Below, one piece after another: positions 49,972-59,298 of a stretch of DNA of 64,000 nucleotides; position 1 is the first letter of the stretch, and every line of letters starts with the position of its first letter. A program made the position numbers and the translations under genes. The notes beneath the pieces are model-generated. The model ran no database searches, was not told the DNA's origin, and saw nothing but the letters and a program-made list of their open reading frames with translations. This stretch comes from Oceanicaulis alexandrii DSM 11625 (GTDB taxonomy: Bacteria > Pseudomonadota > Alphaproteobacteria > Caulobacterales > Maricaulaceae), in assembly GCF_000420265.1 (NCBI RefSeq), contig NZ_ATUP01000001.1:620001-684000 (forward strand), read 5' to 3'.

Positions 49972-51425
49972 GCCGTCCCTCCCCGCTCCTGCAGAAGGGA
50001 GGAGACGATCTGGGTTTCATCAAAGGGAATGACGCGATCCGCCAGGATCTGGCCGGTTTCATGCCCCTTGCCAGCGATCAGCAGGACATCGCCCTTTTTC
50101 AGGTGCTCGATCCCGGCGCGGATCGCCGCTTCGCGATCTGGAATTTCCTGCGCGTCGGGGCACGCGGCCATGATCGCCTTGCGAATGCCGGCGGGATCTT
50201 CGGTGCGCGGATTGTCGTCCGTGACGATGGCGATATCCGCCAGCCGCGCCGCAATCTCGCCCATGGGCGCGCGCTTGGTGGCGTCCCGGTCTCCGCCTGC
50301 GCCAAACACCAGAACAATCCGTCCTTGCGTGTGCGGTCGCGCAGCGCGCAGCAATTTGTCCAGTCCGTCCGGCGTATGCGCGTAATCGAGCAGCACCGGC
50401 GCGCCATCCATGGTGGTCCCCACCGTCTGCAAACGTCCGGCCACGCCCTGCAAGGCGCCCATGGCCTCAAACGCCTGATCGGGCTGCACGCCGCTGGCGA
50501 TGGCCATCGCCGCCGCGCCCAGCGCATTGGCCGCCTGGAATTCGCCGATCAGCGGCAGATCGACCTCGCGCTCCTCGCCTTTCCAGCTGAAGCGCACATG
50601 CTGGCTGGCGGGATGCGGCGTGATTTCATGCACGGTCAGATCCCGGCCGCGCCAGCCAATCTCGACCGGGCTCAGCCCAGCGGACTGAGCCGCCTGCGCC
50701 ACGCGCGCGGACCAGTCTGAATCCATATTGATCACCGCCGGCGCGCCCATGGGCGCCAGCGTCGAGAACAGCCGCATCTTGGAGGCGAAATAGTCTTCAA
50801 AGTCGGGGTGATAATCGAGATGGTCCTGGGTGAGGTTGGTGAACCCCACCAGCGCCAGGCGCGCGCCGTCCATGCGGCGCTGCTTGAGCCCGTGCGAGGA
50901 CGCCTCCATCGCCAGATGGGTGACGCCTTCCTCGGTCAGCTTATCCAGGCTTTGATGAAGCGCAATGGCGTCCGGCGTCGTATAGCCCACATCCGTCCGG
51001 CCTGACGCGCGTGTCACCCCCAGCGTGCCGAGCGCCGCCGCTTCATATCCCGCCGACGCCCAGATCTGGCGCAGGAACTCGACGGTCGAGCTTTTGCCAT
51101 TGGTGCCGGTCACCGCCGCAATGGTCGCAGGCTGGCGCGGATAGAAGTTGGCGGCAATCGCCGACAGCGCGCCCGCCGGATCTTCCGCCTCGATGACCGG
51201 GACGGAGGCCTGAGTTCCCTTCGGCGCGAGCACGCAAACCGCGCCCTTCTCGATCGCCATGGGGATGAATTGGGTTCCGTTGACCTTCACGCCGGGCAGC
51301 GCGGCGAACAGATCGCCGGGCTTCACCTTGCGGCTGTCGAGCGCCAATCCTGTGACTTCAAGCCCCTGCGCTCCGGCCGGGACGCCCAGGCTTTCGGGCA
51401 GCAAGTCAGCAAGCGTACGGATCAT
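49968..51425 (-). CDS. murE: UDP-MurNAc-tripeptide synthetase, meso-DAP type
   Basis: The 485-residue ligase adds meso-diaminopimelate to UDP-MurNAc-L-Ala-D-Glu. It has 'LALDSRKVKPGDLFAALPG', the ATP site 'VTGTNGKSSTVEF', 'MEASSHGLKQRRM', 'DYAHTPDGLDKLL', 'FGAGGDRDATKRAPMG' and 'VTDDNPRTEDP'. The DNPR motif marks meso-DAP specificity. The ATG overlaps the ftsI stop. Confidence 0.97.
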   Translation of the reverse strand: MIRTLADLLPESLGVPAGAQGLEVTGLALDSRKVKPGDLFAALPGVKVNGTQFIPMAIEKGAVCVLAPKGTQASVPVIEAEDPAGALSAIAANFYPRQPATIAAVTGTNGKSSTVEFLRQIWASAGYEAAALGTLGVTRASGRTDVGYTTPDAIALHQSLDKLTEEGVTHLAMEASSHGLKQRRMDGARLALVGFTNLTQDHLDYHPDFEDYFASKMRLFSTLAPMGAPAVINMDSDWSARVAQAAQSAGLSPVEIGWRGRDLTVHEITPHPASQHVRFSWKGEEREVDLPLIGEFQAANALGAAAMAIASGVQPDQAFEAMGALQGVAGRLQTVGTTMDGAPVLLDYAHTPDGLDKLLRAARPHTQGRIVLVFGAGGDRDATKRAPMGEIAARLADIAIVTDDNPRTEDPAGIRKAIMAACPDAQEIPDREAAIRAGIEHLKKGDVLLIAGKGHETGQILADRVIPFDETQIVSSLLQERGGTA

Positions 51426-53257
51426 CGTGAGTCCTCAAGCATGGCGTCTTCCAGCGCGACAGGCTCCTCGGACGGGGCGACCAGTCGCGGACGGGGGGCG
51501 AACAGTTCGGCGACCACCGAGACTTGAGCCTCAGGGTCGGCGTCATGACGGTCGATGTCCAGAACACCGGCCAGCGCGCGGATGATTTCGCCCGCCGCCG
51601 GCATAGCCGTCCAGCCCGCCGTGGAGAACCCGTGAGTTTCAGCAGTGGGCTGGGGCCGGTCCATGGAGACCGTCAGCACATATTGCGGATCATCAAAGGG
51701 AAAGACGGCGACAAACGTGTTGAAGGTGTTGCCTTCCACATACTGACCGCCCACGACGCGCTCCGCCGTTCCGGTCTTGCCCGCCACAGCCAGCCCGTCC
51801 ACATCCGCCGTCCCCGTTTGAGAGCGCGCCACGAACTCACGCATCACGCCCAGCACCTGGGCCGCAACGCTGGAGCTCATCACCGGCACGCCCGCCACGG
51901 TCTCCCCTGGCGCGACAGGGCGCAGGGTCGGCGGGGTGTAGACGCCGCCATTGGCCAGCGCCGAATACGCCGCCGCCAGCGCCAGCGGGCTGACCTGAAA
52001 CCCGTGCCCGTAAGACGCCGTCATGGTCTGGATGCGGCCCCAGCGGCGCGGCAGGTTGGGGCCCGCCGCTTCCAGCAGCTCCACCGGCGGCGCTTCAAAC
52101 AGGCGCAAATCGGAATAAAACCCGGTCAGATCATCGGCGCCGATCGTGTCGGCCATGCGAGAAGCGGCGATGTTTGAGGAATACAGCACCATTTCCCGCG
52201 CGGTCAGCGGGCGGTTCTCGCCGCGATAATCATGGATGGTGTGACCGCCAATGCGCACCGGGGTCGAGGCGTCATAGACATCATCCATATGCACGCTGCC
52301 CGCCTCAAGGCCCGCAGCAAGCGACAATGGCTTGAACACCGACCCCAGCTCGTAAACCCCCTGCACCGCCTGATTGAACAGCGGGTCGATGTCAGAGCCG
52401 GGCGCGGTCGCTTCAGCGAACCGGTTGGGGTCGTAATCGGGCAAGGAGGCCATGGCGATGATCTCGCCGGTGCCCACCCGCATCAGAACCGCCGAGGCGC
52501 CCGCCGCCTGGTGGGCCGCCATGCGCTCGCGCAAAATGCTTTCGACCCGGTATTGCGCCGTCAGGTCAATGGACAGGCTGACCGGACGTCCGCCCTCGGC
52601 CAGCTCGGCTTCAAACGCGCGCTCGGCGCCCGCGACGCCTTCCATCTGACCATCCACATAGCCGACCAGATGCGCGGCGACGCGCTGTTTGGGATAAATG
52701 CGGCCCGGTTCGACGCGGAAATTCACGCCGGGCAGCCCCAGAAGGTGGATCGCCTGGCGCACGCGCGGGCTCAGCCCGTCAGCGATCGGCACATAGCGCG
52801 AGTTCGAAGACAGCCTGCGGGTCAGCCGCTCCACATCCAGCTCGGGCAGCACGGTGGCCAGCTGCTGGGCGACTTCCGCAGCATCCCAGACATAGAGCGG
52901 ATCAGCGTAGACGGAATGAAAGTCCAGCGTCGCCGCCAGGATTTCGCCATCGCGATCCAGGATCGAGGCGCGACGCACCGGCGCCAGCTCGGCGGCGGAC
53001 GCTTCAAAACGCGCGTCAGCATCGCCATTGAACACGGCGATCTCCACCGCCCGGCCCGCCGAGATCACGAACCCGAGGCTCAGCACCAGACCGATCACGC
53101 TCAGACGCGAACGGCGACGCCCCGCCAGATTGCTGCGATTTTCAATGCGCATACGGCGCATGGCCTGAACCGGGGCCGTCTCCACCGGCGCAGGCGGGGT
53201 GGCGCGTCGGTCATCCTTGACCCGCACCCGCCGCGAAAGCCGCCGGAGGATCGTCAT
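51422..53257 (-). CDS. ftsI: Septal peptidoglycan transpeptidase FtsI (PBP3)
   Basis: The 611-residue class-B penicillin-binding protein has a basic cytoplasmic tail, one membrane segment (about 48-70), and a PBP dimerisation domain. The transpeptidase domain carries S-x-x-K ('LGSVFKPLSLA', catalytic Ser), S-x-N ('YSSNIAASRM') and K-T-G ('AGKTGTAERV'). It cross-links septal wall with FtsW. Its ATG overlaps the ftsL stop by one base (TGATG). A C-terminal extension (about 70 residues, acidic) follows the catalytic fold. Confidence 0.96.
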   Translation of the reverse strand: MTILRRLSRRVRVKDDRRATPPAPVETAPVQAMRRMRIENRSNLAGRRRSRLSVIGLVLSLGFVISAGRAVEIAVFNGDADARFEASAAELAPVRRASILDRDGEILAATLDFHSVYADPLYVWDAAEVAQQLATVLPELDVERLTRRLSSNSRYVPIADGLSPRVRQAIHLLGLPGVNFRVEPGRIYPKQRVAAHLVGYVDGQMEGVAGAERAFEAELAEGGRPVSLSIDLTAQYRVESILRERMAAHQAAGASAVLMRVGTGEIIAMASLPDYDPNRFAEATAPGSDIDPLFNQAVQGVYELGSVFKPLSLAAGLEAGSVHMDDVYDASTPVRIGGHTIHDYRGENRPLTAREMVLYSSNIAASRMADTIGADDLTGFYSDLRLFEAPPVELLEAAGPNLPRRWGRIQTMTASYGHGFQVSPLALAAAYSALANGGVYTPPTLRPVAPGETVAGVPVMSSSVAAQVLGVMREFVARSQTGTADVDGLAVAGKTGTAERVVGGQYVEGNTFNTFVAVFPFDDPQYVLTVSMDRPQPTAETHGFSTAGWTAMPAAGEIIRALAGVLDIDRHDADPEAQVSVVAELFAPRPRLVAPSEEPVALEDAMLEDSR

Positions 53258-53619
53258 CAGTTCTGTCCGGGATTGGCGTAAGACACCTGCGCCGTGGCCA
53301 GGCCCTGTTGCGGGGCGCGCAAGCCTTCCGGCGCTTGCTGGGCGCTCAGGCGCGGCAATTCGGAAAAGGCCAGCTCCTGCTCGGGGCGCACCGGCTCAAA
53401 ACCCAGATAGGCGCGCGCCAGACGGCGCAGATTCTCAGGCTCTTCCTGATGGGAGATCTCCGCGTCCAGCGCGCTGATGCGCCCGCGTTCACGCGCCAGC
53501 TCGGCCTGAAGCTGGGCGAGTTTTTCAGAATCGCTCGCCGTCCCCGATTTGGCCACATAAAGCGCGGCGAGCAGGATGGCGGCGACCAGAACGCCGACGA
53601 TTTCAACGATGCGGATCAT
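53257..53619 (-). CDS. ftsL: Cell division protein FtsL
   Basis: This 120-residue bitopic protein has one membrane segment (about 4-23, '[19 protein letters not shown]') and a leucine-zipper-like coiled-coil ('[29 protein letters not shown]', about 32-60). FtsL-type sequence is weakly conserved, so position between rsmH and ftsI carries much of the call. The ATG at 53619 overlaps the rsmH stop (ATGA) and follows GAGGAG. Confidence 0.88.
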   Translation of the reverse strand: MIRIVEIVGVLVAAILLAALYVAKSGTASDSEKLAQLQAELARERGRISALDAEISHQEEPENLRRLARAYLGFEPVRPEQELAFSELPRLSAQQAPEGLRAPQQGLATAQVSYANPGQN

Positions 53620-54620
53620 TGAACACACTCCTCAAGACGGCGATAGGGCGGCACGCCCGCAAAGCCTTCTTCATCACGGGGCCAGGCCGGGTTTTCATTG
53701 CGGATCGCAGCGCGCAGCTTGGCTGAGCGCGCGCGCGGGTTTTCAAACGCTTCCACGTCGGACGCGGCCTGGGCTTTCTTGCTGATCAGCGAAAAGCTGG
53801 GTTCGCGCTCCGGCTGGATTTCCGGCTGATGGCGCGAGCCGCCGCCCATCAGGCCGCCGCGCTCGCGCAAAAAGGTTTTCACGATGCGGTCTTCCAGCGA
53901 GTGGAAGGTCACCACCACAAGACGTCCGGCGGGCCTGAGCACGCGTTCAGCCGCCTGCAGTCCGCGCACCAACTCGCCCAGCTCGTCATTGACGTAAATG
54001 CGCAAGCCCTGGAACGAGCGCGTGGCGGGGTGAATGCGGCCCGGCTTGCCGCCCACCGCCTTGCCGATGATGTCGGCCAGCGCCAGAGTGCGGGTGATCG
54101 GCTCGATCTCGCGTGCGCGAATGATCGCCTGCGCCGCGCGGCGCGCATGACGCTCCTCGCCATAAATCTTGAAAATCGCCGCCAGCTCATTGGCTTCCAG
54201 ATGGTTCACGGCGTCCGCGGCCGTCGGGCCGGACTGGGACATGCGCATGTCCAGCGGGCCGTCCTTCTGGAAGGAAAATCCGCGTTCGGCCTGGTCGATC
54301 TGCATGGAGCTGACCCCCAGATCGAGCACCACGCCGTCCACGCCCGAACTGCCCGCCACCTCGATAATGTCTTCCATCATCGAGAACGGACCAAAACCAA
54401 AGGCGAAGCGGCCCTTGTAGGCCGTCGTCATCAGATCCGCCGTTTCACGCGCGCTCGGATCGCGATCAATGCCCAGCACCCGGCAGTCGGCCGCGCCGAG
54501 GATGCCGCGGGTATAACCGCCCGCGCCAAAGGTGCCGTCCACATACAGACCGCCATCGCGCGGCTGTAGCGCCGTCAGCACTTCATCGAGCATCACCGGG
54601 ACGTGGGAGGCGTCGTTCAT
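53616..54620 (-). CDS. rsmH: 16S rRNA (cytosine-1402-N4)-methyltransferase
   Basis: The 334-residue SAM methyltransferase modifies C1402 in the ribosomal P site. It has '[14 protein letters not shown]', '[16 protein letters not shown]' (SAM site), '[32 protein letters not shown]', and '[19 protein letters not shown]'. The ATG overlaps the mraZ stop by 4 bases, the standard start of the cluster. Confidence 0.97.
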   Translation of the reverse strand: MNDASHVPVMLDEVLTALQPRDGGLYVDGTFGAGGYTRGILGAADCRVLGIDRDPSARETADLMTTAYKGRFAFGFGPFSMMEDIIEVAGSSGVDGVVLDLGVSSMQIDQAERGFSFQKDGPLDMRMSQSGPTAADAVNHLEANELAAIFKIYGEERHARRAAQAIIRAREIEPITRTLALADIIGKAVGGKPGRIHPATRSFQGLRIYVNDELGELVRGLQAAERVLRPAGRLVVVTFHSLEDRIVKTFLRERGGLMGGGSRHQPEIQPEREPSFSLISKKAQAASDVEAFENPRARSAKLRAAIRNENPAWPRDEEGFAGVPPYRRLEECVQ

Positions 54621-55090
54621 GACTCATCTCCCCGGCGGCGGGACGGGCGGCGCAGCGCAGACTTGTTGTCGCGCGCAAAAGCCAGATCGTCTTCGGCCTG
54701 ATCGGCGTGCGCGGTCGGATCCCAGATCTCGAAGCGCTTGCCCATGCCGATGAACACCGCCTGCTTGGCGAGACCGGCATGGTCGATCAGCTCTTTGGGC
54801 AGGGAGACCCGACCTGTTGAGTCAAACGACAGCGCCTTGGCGCCGCCAAAGATCACGCGCTCAAACGCGGTGCGGGCCGGATCATAAGGATCCATGTCCT
54901 CGATGGCGTCGGAATAATCCTCGAGCAGGCGCTGACCGCCGCCTTCCAGGAAGGGGCCGTTGAACGAGCGCCAGACATAGATGCCGGGAAAGCCCTGGCC
55001 GGACACGGTCGCGCGGAAGTCGGCCGGTACAGACACCCGCCCCTTCGCATCAATCCCGTTGGTCGTCGTGGAGACGAACATGACCGGCAT
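54617..55090 (-). CDS. mraZ: MraZ, transcriptional repressor of the division/cell-wall cluster
   Basis: The 157-residue protein carries two SpoVT/AbrB-like halves: '[18 protein letters not shown]' and '[39 protein letters not shown]'. MraZ binds tandem TGGG-type repeats upstream of its own gene and represses the cluster. Three such repeats with 10-bp period lie at 55132-55155. The ATG at 55090 is used; a second ATG at 55081 is in frame. It is the first gene of a block of mostly overlapping genes. Confidence 0.95.
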   Translation of the reverse strand: MPVMFVSTTTNGIDAKGRVSVPADFRATVSGQGFPGIYVWRSFNGPFLEGGGQRLLEDYSDAIEDMDPYDPARTAFERVIFGGAKALSFDSTGRVSLPKELIDHAGLAKQAVFIGMGKRFEIWDPTAHADQAEDDLAFARDNKSALRRPSRRRGDES

Positions 55091-55131
55091 AGCCCCATAC
55101 TCACCCGCACCCCATCATGGCGGGTTAACTA

Positions 55132-55165
55132 TGGGATAACATGGGAAAGCATGGGTTACAATGGT
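55132..55165 (+). promoter_or_regulatory. MraZ-box array upstream of mraZ
   Basis: TGGG occurs on the plus strand at 55132, 55142 and 55152, with a variant TGGT at 55162, exactly 10 bp apart. This period is that of the known MraZ operators (TGGGN units with 5-nt spacers). The array begins 42 bases upstream of the mraZ start and would place repressor over the promoter. Confidence 0.7.
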
Positions 55166-55302
55166 CCTAACCTGTTGCGAGACTCGTTTTACCGCATGAG
55201 AACTAAGAATTCCGTGAAAAACGGAACCCGAAAACAAGAACAGATTGAGAACAGATTGGGCGAGGCGTTAACCTTTGACCGTGCTAACGCCCTAAAAAAC
55301 AG

Positions 55303-55707
55303 GATCAGAGGGCCTATAAGCCGGGTTCTGTCCCATGCCGTCCCATACAGGACGACCGGGGGCGACCATTCCTCTAGGACGCCGCTTGCACGACGCCTCC
55401 AGCGACCTACCCGGACCTCGACGCGGAGGCGCGTCTGTCTCGCCAAGGCGAAACGCGGGTCCCTATTCGGTCTTGCTCCAGGCGGGGCTTGCCGTGCCCC
55501 CTTCCTTGCGGTCGGGGCGGTGGGCTCTTACCCCACCGTTTCACCCTTACCGCGCCGAAACGCGGCGGTCTGATTTCTGCGGCGCTATCCCTGAACCGGA
55601 AAACCGGCCCGCCGGGATTTCCCCGGCGCCTTGCCTCCATGGAGCCCGGACTTTCCTCTCCTGCAGGGTTTCCCCTCTCGCAGCAGCGGCCGCCCAGCCC
55701 TCTGATC
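55303..55707 (-). ncRNA. rnpB: RNase P RNA
   Basis: On the minus strand the P1 stem GATCAGAGGGC (from 55707) pairs with GCCCTCTGATC (ending 55303). The conserved core 'GAGGAAAGTCCGGGCTCC' lies about 55 nt from the 5' end, and the 3' conserved segment 'AACCCGGCTTATAG' is just before the P1 partner. Length is about 405 nt, type A. RNase P RNA processes tRNA 5' ends. A T run follows the P1 stem on the minus strand (55292-55297). Confidence 0.95.
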
Positions 55708-55713
55708 CCTCAT

Positions 55714-55742
55714 CCCATCACGAAAAAGGCCGCCGCGGTCAA
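55714..55742 (-). promoter_or_regulatory. Candidate rnpB promoter
   Basis: On the minus strand TTGACC (55742-55737), a 17-bp spacer and GATGGG (55719-55714) give a predicted start at about 55707, the first base of the P1 stem. The -10 is poor. The promoter overlaps the terminator of the upstream DUF2141 gene. Confidence 0.4.
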
Positions 55743-55753
55743 GCGCGACGGCC
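55722..55753 (-). terminator. Terminator after the DUF2141 gene
   Basis: GGCCGTCGCG (from 55753) pairs with CGCGGCGGCC (ending 55728) with one G-U pair, followed by TTTTT on the minus strand. Confidence 0.85.
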
Positions 55754-55781
55754 AGTCTTTCATAACCTGTGAGGCGGCTTA

Positions 55782-56156
55782 TCAGTTCACAGAGAGGCTG
55801 ATTTCCGCACCGTCTTCGCTGACGGCGACGGCCGCATCCGCAAACCGGGGTGGGCCGAAATTCATGGGCGGATCGTTGGAAATGGTGATCGGCTCGGCAG
55901 GGATGCCAAACGCCATGGTGCGCATCTCGCCGTCGCCTTCCGGGTCGCGCCAGACCTGGATCGCCCAGTCGCCGGCGGGAATATCGTCAAAGACAAAGAC
56001 ATCTTCGGGACTGGCGGCGCGGCGCTGACCGTGTTCGCAACGACCGCTCAGGAAGGTGTCCTCCGAGCAGATCGAAACATACATGTCGCCTTCTGGATTC
56101 GGCGTGTTGACGGTGACGGACACAGAGCCCAGGACGGCGATGAGGGACAACAACAT
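55782..56156 (-). CDS. DUF2141-domain secreted protein
   Basis: This 124-residue protein has a short signal peptide (MLLSLIAVLGSVSV) and a DUF2141-type domain: 'MYVSICSEDTFLSGRCEHGQR', 'VFVFDDIPAGDWAIQVWRDPEGDGEM', 'AFGIPAEPITISNDPPMNFGPPRFADAAVAV'. The fold is a beta-sandwich; the function is unknown. AAAGGAGC precedes the ATG. It is a single gene ended by a strong terminator. Confidence 0.82.
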   Translation of the reverse strand: MLLSLIAVLGSVSVTVNTPNPEGDMYVSICSEDTFLSGRCEHGQRRAASPEDVFVFDDIPAGDWAIQVWRDPEGDGEMRTMAFGIPAEPITISNDPPMNFGPPRFADAAVAVSEDGAEISLSVN

Positions 56157-56224
56157 GGGACAAGCTCCTTTGCTTTGTTGTCCCCAGACTGCCCCGCCTT
56201 CGCTCGACGATCAGGTTCCAGGCG

Positions 56225-56962
56225 TCACCCTTTTGGGATGACAGATGTCACCTGCCGCCGCAGCCCTTCGATCAGAGCGCAGGTCTCTTCATCCGCAACG
56301 CCTGTCAAAGCTTGCGAGCGGAAGCGGCGCTGAAACGCCAGCACAACCGCTTTCAGCGCCTGGTCATAAGCGCCCGCTGGCTCGGCGCCGTAGCCGATGT
56401 CGCAAAGCGCCTGACGCAAAGCCGTGACGGCCTCTCCCTCGTCACTTGGCGCGCAGGGCGGCAGGACTGACGGAACAGCCTGCGGCCACAGACCGACGCC
56501 CGCCTCGGCGAAGCGCTTCCAGGGAAATTTCTCGCCCGGATCCTGCTTGCGGTCCGGCGCCAGATCGGAATGCCCGATCACATCGCACGCCTTGATGGGA
56601 TGGCGGGCGAGAATGCCCTGACAGAGCGCCAGCACCGCCTCGATCTGCGCCTCGGGATAGTCGGGCAGGCCGAAATCATGACCGCCATTGACGATCTCGA
56701 CGCCGATGGAGGCGGAGTTGATGTCGCTGCAACCGCGCCAGACACCCTTGCCCGCATGCCAGGCGCGCTTGTCCTCGCTCACAAGTTGGAAGACGCGTCC
56801 ATCCTCCTCGACCACATAATGAGCGCTCACAGAAAACCCTGGATCACACAGACGCTCAATCGCGGCCTCGCCGGTCTCCATGCCGGTATAGTGCAAAACC
56901 AGCATCGAGGGCGGCAGGCGGCGATCATTGAAATTGGGCGACGGGCGCGTGATCACGGCCAT
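56225..56962 (-). CDS. N-acetylmuramoyl-L-alanine amidase (AmpD/AmiD type)
   Basis: This 245-residue amidase_2 enzyme has the Zn ligands in 'MLVLHYTGM' (His) and 'VIGHSDLAPDRKQDPGEKFPW' (His and Asp), with 'SAHYVVEEDGRVFQLVSEDKRAWHAG' between. A C-terminal peptidoglycan-binding-like helical domain (about 175-235) follows. It has no signal peptide, so a cytoplasmic wall-recycling role (AmpD-like) is likely. GCAGGAGAG precedes the ATG. Confidence 0.88.
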   Translation of the reverse strand: MAVITRPSPNFNDRRLPPSMLVLHYTGMETGEAAIERLCDPGFSVSAHYVVEEDGRVFQLVSEDKRAWHAGKGVWRGCSDINSASIGVEIVNGGHDFGLPDYPEAQIEAVLALCQGILARHPIKACDVIGHSDLAPDRKQDPGEKFPWKRFAEAGVGLWPQAVPSVLPPCAPSDEGEAVTALRQALCDIGYGAEPAGAYDQALKAVVLAFQRRFRSQALTGVADEETCALIEGLRRQVTSVIPKG

Positions 56963-56974
56963 GCGTCTCTCCTG

Positions 56975-57886
56975 CTAGCGAGGGCGTCCTATCGGCGTTG
57001 TAGGGGCCACCGTCTTGGCGCGCCGCGCCGCGACCACGCCGACGCCCGCCAGCGCCAGAACGCCGCCCACGATCAACTGCCAGGTGACCGGATCGCCCAG
57101 CAGCACCACGCCCAGAATGACGCCGATCAGCGGCCCCATCAGGGTCAAAGGCGCGATGAGGGAGGCGTCATACCGGCGCAGCAGATAATAGAACGATCCG
57201 TGCCCGAAGATGTTCACCAGCAGTACGGTGAAGGCCAGCGAGCCCACGAACAGCCAGCCGCCATCCAGCGAGGCGGCGATCTGATCGCGCTCAAACAACA
57301 GCGTCATGGCCAGAAGCGGCGGCCAGGAAATCAGCCCGATCCAGGCCTGAAGCGACATGGCGGACATGTCCGCCTTCTTCACCAGAATGGAGCCCGCCGC
57401 CGCAGCAAATGCGGCGCCGACCCCGGCCAGAAGCCCCGCGGTAAAAGAGAACTCTGCCGGTTTCAGAACCACCAAAGCCGCGCCGGCGAAGGCGATCGCC
57501 ATGCCGCTGCCGCGCACCCAGCGCACCCGTTCCTGCAGGAAGATGATGGACAGCACCGTGGTGAACGGCACCGCCAGCTGGACTACGATGGCGATGGCGG
57601 AGGGCGAGGCGTAACGCAGGCCGACAAACAACAAGGCGAACTGAATGGCGCCCATGGTCAGCGCCGCCCCGATCACCACGCCCATATGACGCGGCACGGG
57701 CCGCAGCCACGGACCCAGCACCGCATAGAGCAGGAAAAAGCGCAGGAAAGCGAAGAAAAAGGGCGGACTGCCCTCAAAACCTTCCACCAGAACGGGCGTG
57801 CCCGACAGGGACCATTTCGCAACGACGAAATTCAGTCCCCAGACGAGGCAGACACCAAACAGAAGGGCGAAGTGGCGAAGTGACAT
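56975..57886 (-). CDS. EamA-family drug/metabolite transporter
   Basis: This 303-residue membrane protein has ten hydrophobic segments in two EamA repeats: 'LLFGVCLVWGLNFVVAKWSL' at the start and 'GLLAGVGAAFAAAAGSILVKKADMS' in the middle, with 'LMGPLIGVILGVVLLGDPVTWQLIVGGVLALAGVGVV' near the end. The substrate is not predictable. It lies 12 bases upstream of the amidase gene, so the two are probably co-transcribed. Confidence 0.88.
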   Translation of the reverse strand: MSLRHFALLFGVCLVWGLNFVVAKWSLSGTPVLVEGFEGSPPFFFAFLRFFLLYAVLGPWLRPVPRHMGVVIGAALTMGAIQFALLFVGLRYASPSAIAIVVQLAVPFTTVLSIIFLQERVRWVRGSGMAIAFAGAALVVLKPAEFSFTAGLLAGVGAAFAAAAGSILVKKADMSAMSLQAWIGLISWPPLLAMTLLFERDQIAASLDGGWLFVGSLAFTVLLVNIFGHGSFYYLLRRYDASLIAPLTLMGPLIGVILGVVLLGDPVTWQLIVGGVLALAGVGVVAARRAKTVAPTTPIGRPR

Positions 57887-57994
57887 AGCCTCGCTCTAAG
57901 CGAGCCCGCCCTCGCCCGCAAGCAGTGTATCGCTCACGATGAATTTCGAACTGTTAGCTTTGCGAGGTCTGAAAGCCGGCGTCTGCAGACAGAA

Positions 57995-58285
57995 TTAGAC
58001 GCCGCCCGGCTGGTCCTCGCCATCCACGGTCCAGCCATGGGGGCCGCGATGCGCGTCCAGAACGGTGCGGTCGGTGGGTTTGCGAGAGCGTTTGACCACT
58101 TTGCGATAAGCCCAATACCCCGCAGCGCCGACAGCGGCGAGGCCTGCGACGACGAAGGCCGCCATGGTCAGAAACGCCGCCAGGACAAGGACAAGACCAA
58201 TCACCGCAACCGCCGCCAGACCTGCCAGAAGCGCACGCAAACCGTTCATCAGTCCGCCTGCGTCATATGCCTGTTGGTGCGTCAT
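57995..58285 (-). CDS. Small two-helix membrane protein
   Basis: This 96-residue protein is not recognised. It has a hydrophobic region of about residues 14-62, probably two membrane helices, then a basic segment 'YRKVVKRSRKP' and an acidic tail. TTGGAGAC precedes the ATG. The gap 57887-57994 shows nothing clear. Confidence 0.6.
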   Translation of the reverse strand: MTHQQAYDAGGLMNGLRALLAGLAAVAVIGLVLVLAAFLTMAAFVVAGLAAVGAAGYWAYRKVVKRSRKPTDRTVLDAHRGPHGWTVDGEDQPGGV

Positions 58286-58382
58286 TGCGATGTCTCCAAG
58301 GTGAGTCTGTCGTCCAGCCCCTACATAGTTTGGGGTTTGAACGCTTCAGGTCAATGCTAGAGGCCCGAGCGTGAAGGATTTG

Positions 58383-59087
58383 TCATTCAGCTGGAGCGCC
58401 CAGCCCTTTCACATCACGCTTGCGGGTGATCGCGGCATAAGCCGCATTGATCGCCGCCATCTTTTCCACAGCAATGCGCTGCATCTCGGCGGGAGCGCCG
58501 CGCGCGATCAGCCGGTCGGGGTGGTTTTGCGAGGCGACCTTGCGGTAGGCGGTCTTCACCGCCTGCTCATCGGCGTCCCGGTCTATGCCCAGGATCACGT
58601 AAGGGTCGTCTTCAGGCGCGCCCAAATGCGCCACGCGAATCCGGTCATATTCCCGCGCTGTAAACCCGAACAGATCCGCCACCCGCGACAGGAAGTCATC
58701 TTCGTCCTGGGTGACGCGTCCATCCGCCTTGGCGATGTGGAACAGGCCGTCCAGAACGTCTTCCAGCACCGCCGGATGGTCCTTGAACCGCCGCGCCAGA
58801 CGGCGGGCGTAGCCGTCAAAGCCCAGAGTCGTCTGCTTGGCGAGATCAAAAGCGCGGCGCAGGGACACTTCAAATCCGGGCGGCGCCTGAAACACCTGCA
58901 GGAAGGCGCGCTCTTCATTGCGCGTCACAACGCCGTCGGCTTTGGCCATCTTGGCGCCCAGCCCGATCAGGGCCATGGCGAATTCCGCGTCATCGACCGC
59001 ACGGCCGGGCGGGCAATCCTCGCCCCGGCATTCAAACGGATCGCGTTGCCCGGTGATCAGGTCGGCCAGCTTGCGCCAAAAGCTCAT
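58383..59087 (-). CDS. TerB/DjlA-like protein with C-terminal J domain
   Basis: This 234-residue soluble protein has a TerB-type helical domain (about 35-150; 'FAMALIGLGAKMAKADGVVTRNEERAF' and 'DVLDGLFHIAKADGRVTQDEDDFLSRVADLFG'). It ends in a J domain (about 165-225; 'DPYVILGIDRDADEQAVKTAYRKVASQNHPDRL') with the HPD motif. It resembles DjlA but lacks the membrane segment. DjlA-type proteins stimulate DnaK and act in envelope stress. The ATG at 59087 follows GGGAGG; another at 59102 is in frame. Confidence 0.88.
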   Translation of the reverse strand: MSFWRKLADLITGQRDPFECRGEDCPPGRAVDDAEFAMALIGLGAKMAKADGVVTRNEERAFLQVFQAPPGFEVSLRRAFDLAKQTTLGFDGYARRLARRFKDHPAVLEDVLDGLFHIAKADGRVTQDEDDFLSRVADLFGFTAREYDRIRVAHLGAPEDDPYVILGIDRDADEQAVKTAYRKVASQNHPDRLIARGAPAEMQRIAVEKMAAINAAYAAITRKRDVKGLGAPAE

Positions 59088-59298
59088 CGTCCCGCCTCCC
59101 ATGACGAGACGCCGGTCCGGCTGCGTGGGATCAAAGTGCTACGCTGCATCCGCGAAAGAATACCGAAAAGGAGGCGCTGGCGCCATGATTTCCCGCATCA
59201 GAATACGGGCGTTGTGTGCGGCCGCGTTCTTGCTCTGTCCGGGCAAGCTGTGCTGTTCATAGCAAAAGGCCGACACACTCGCCGCCAAGGAGCCTCGC

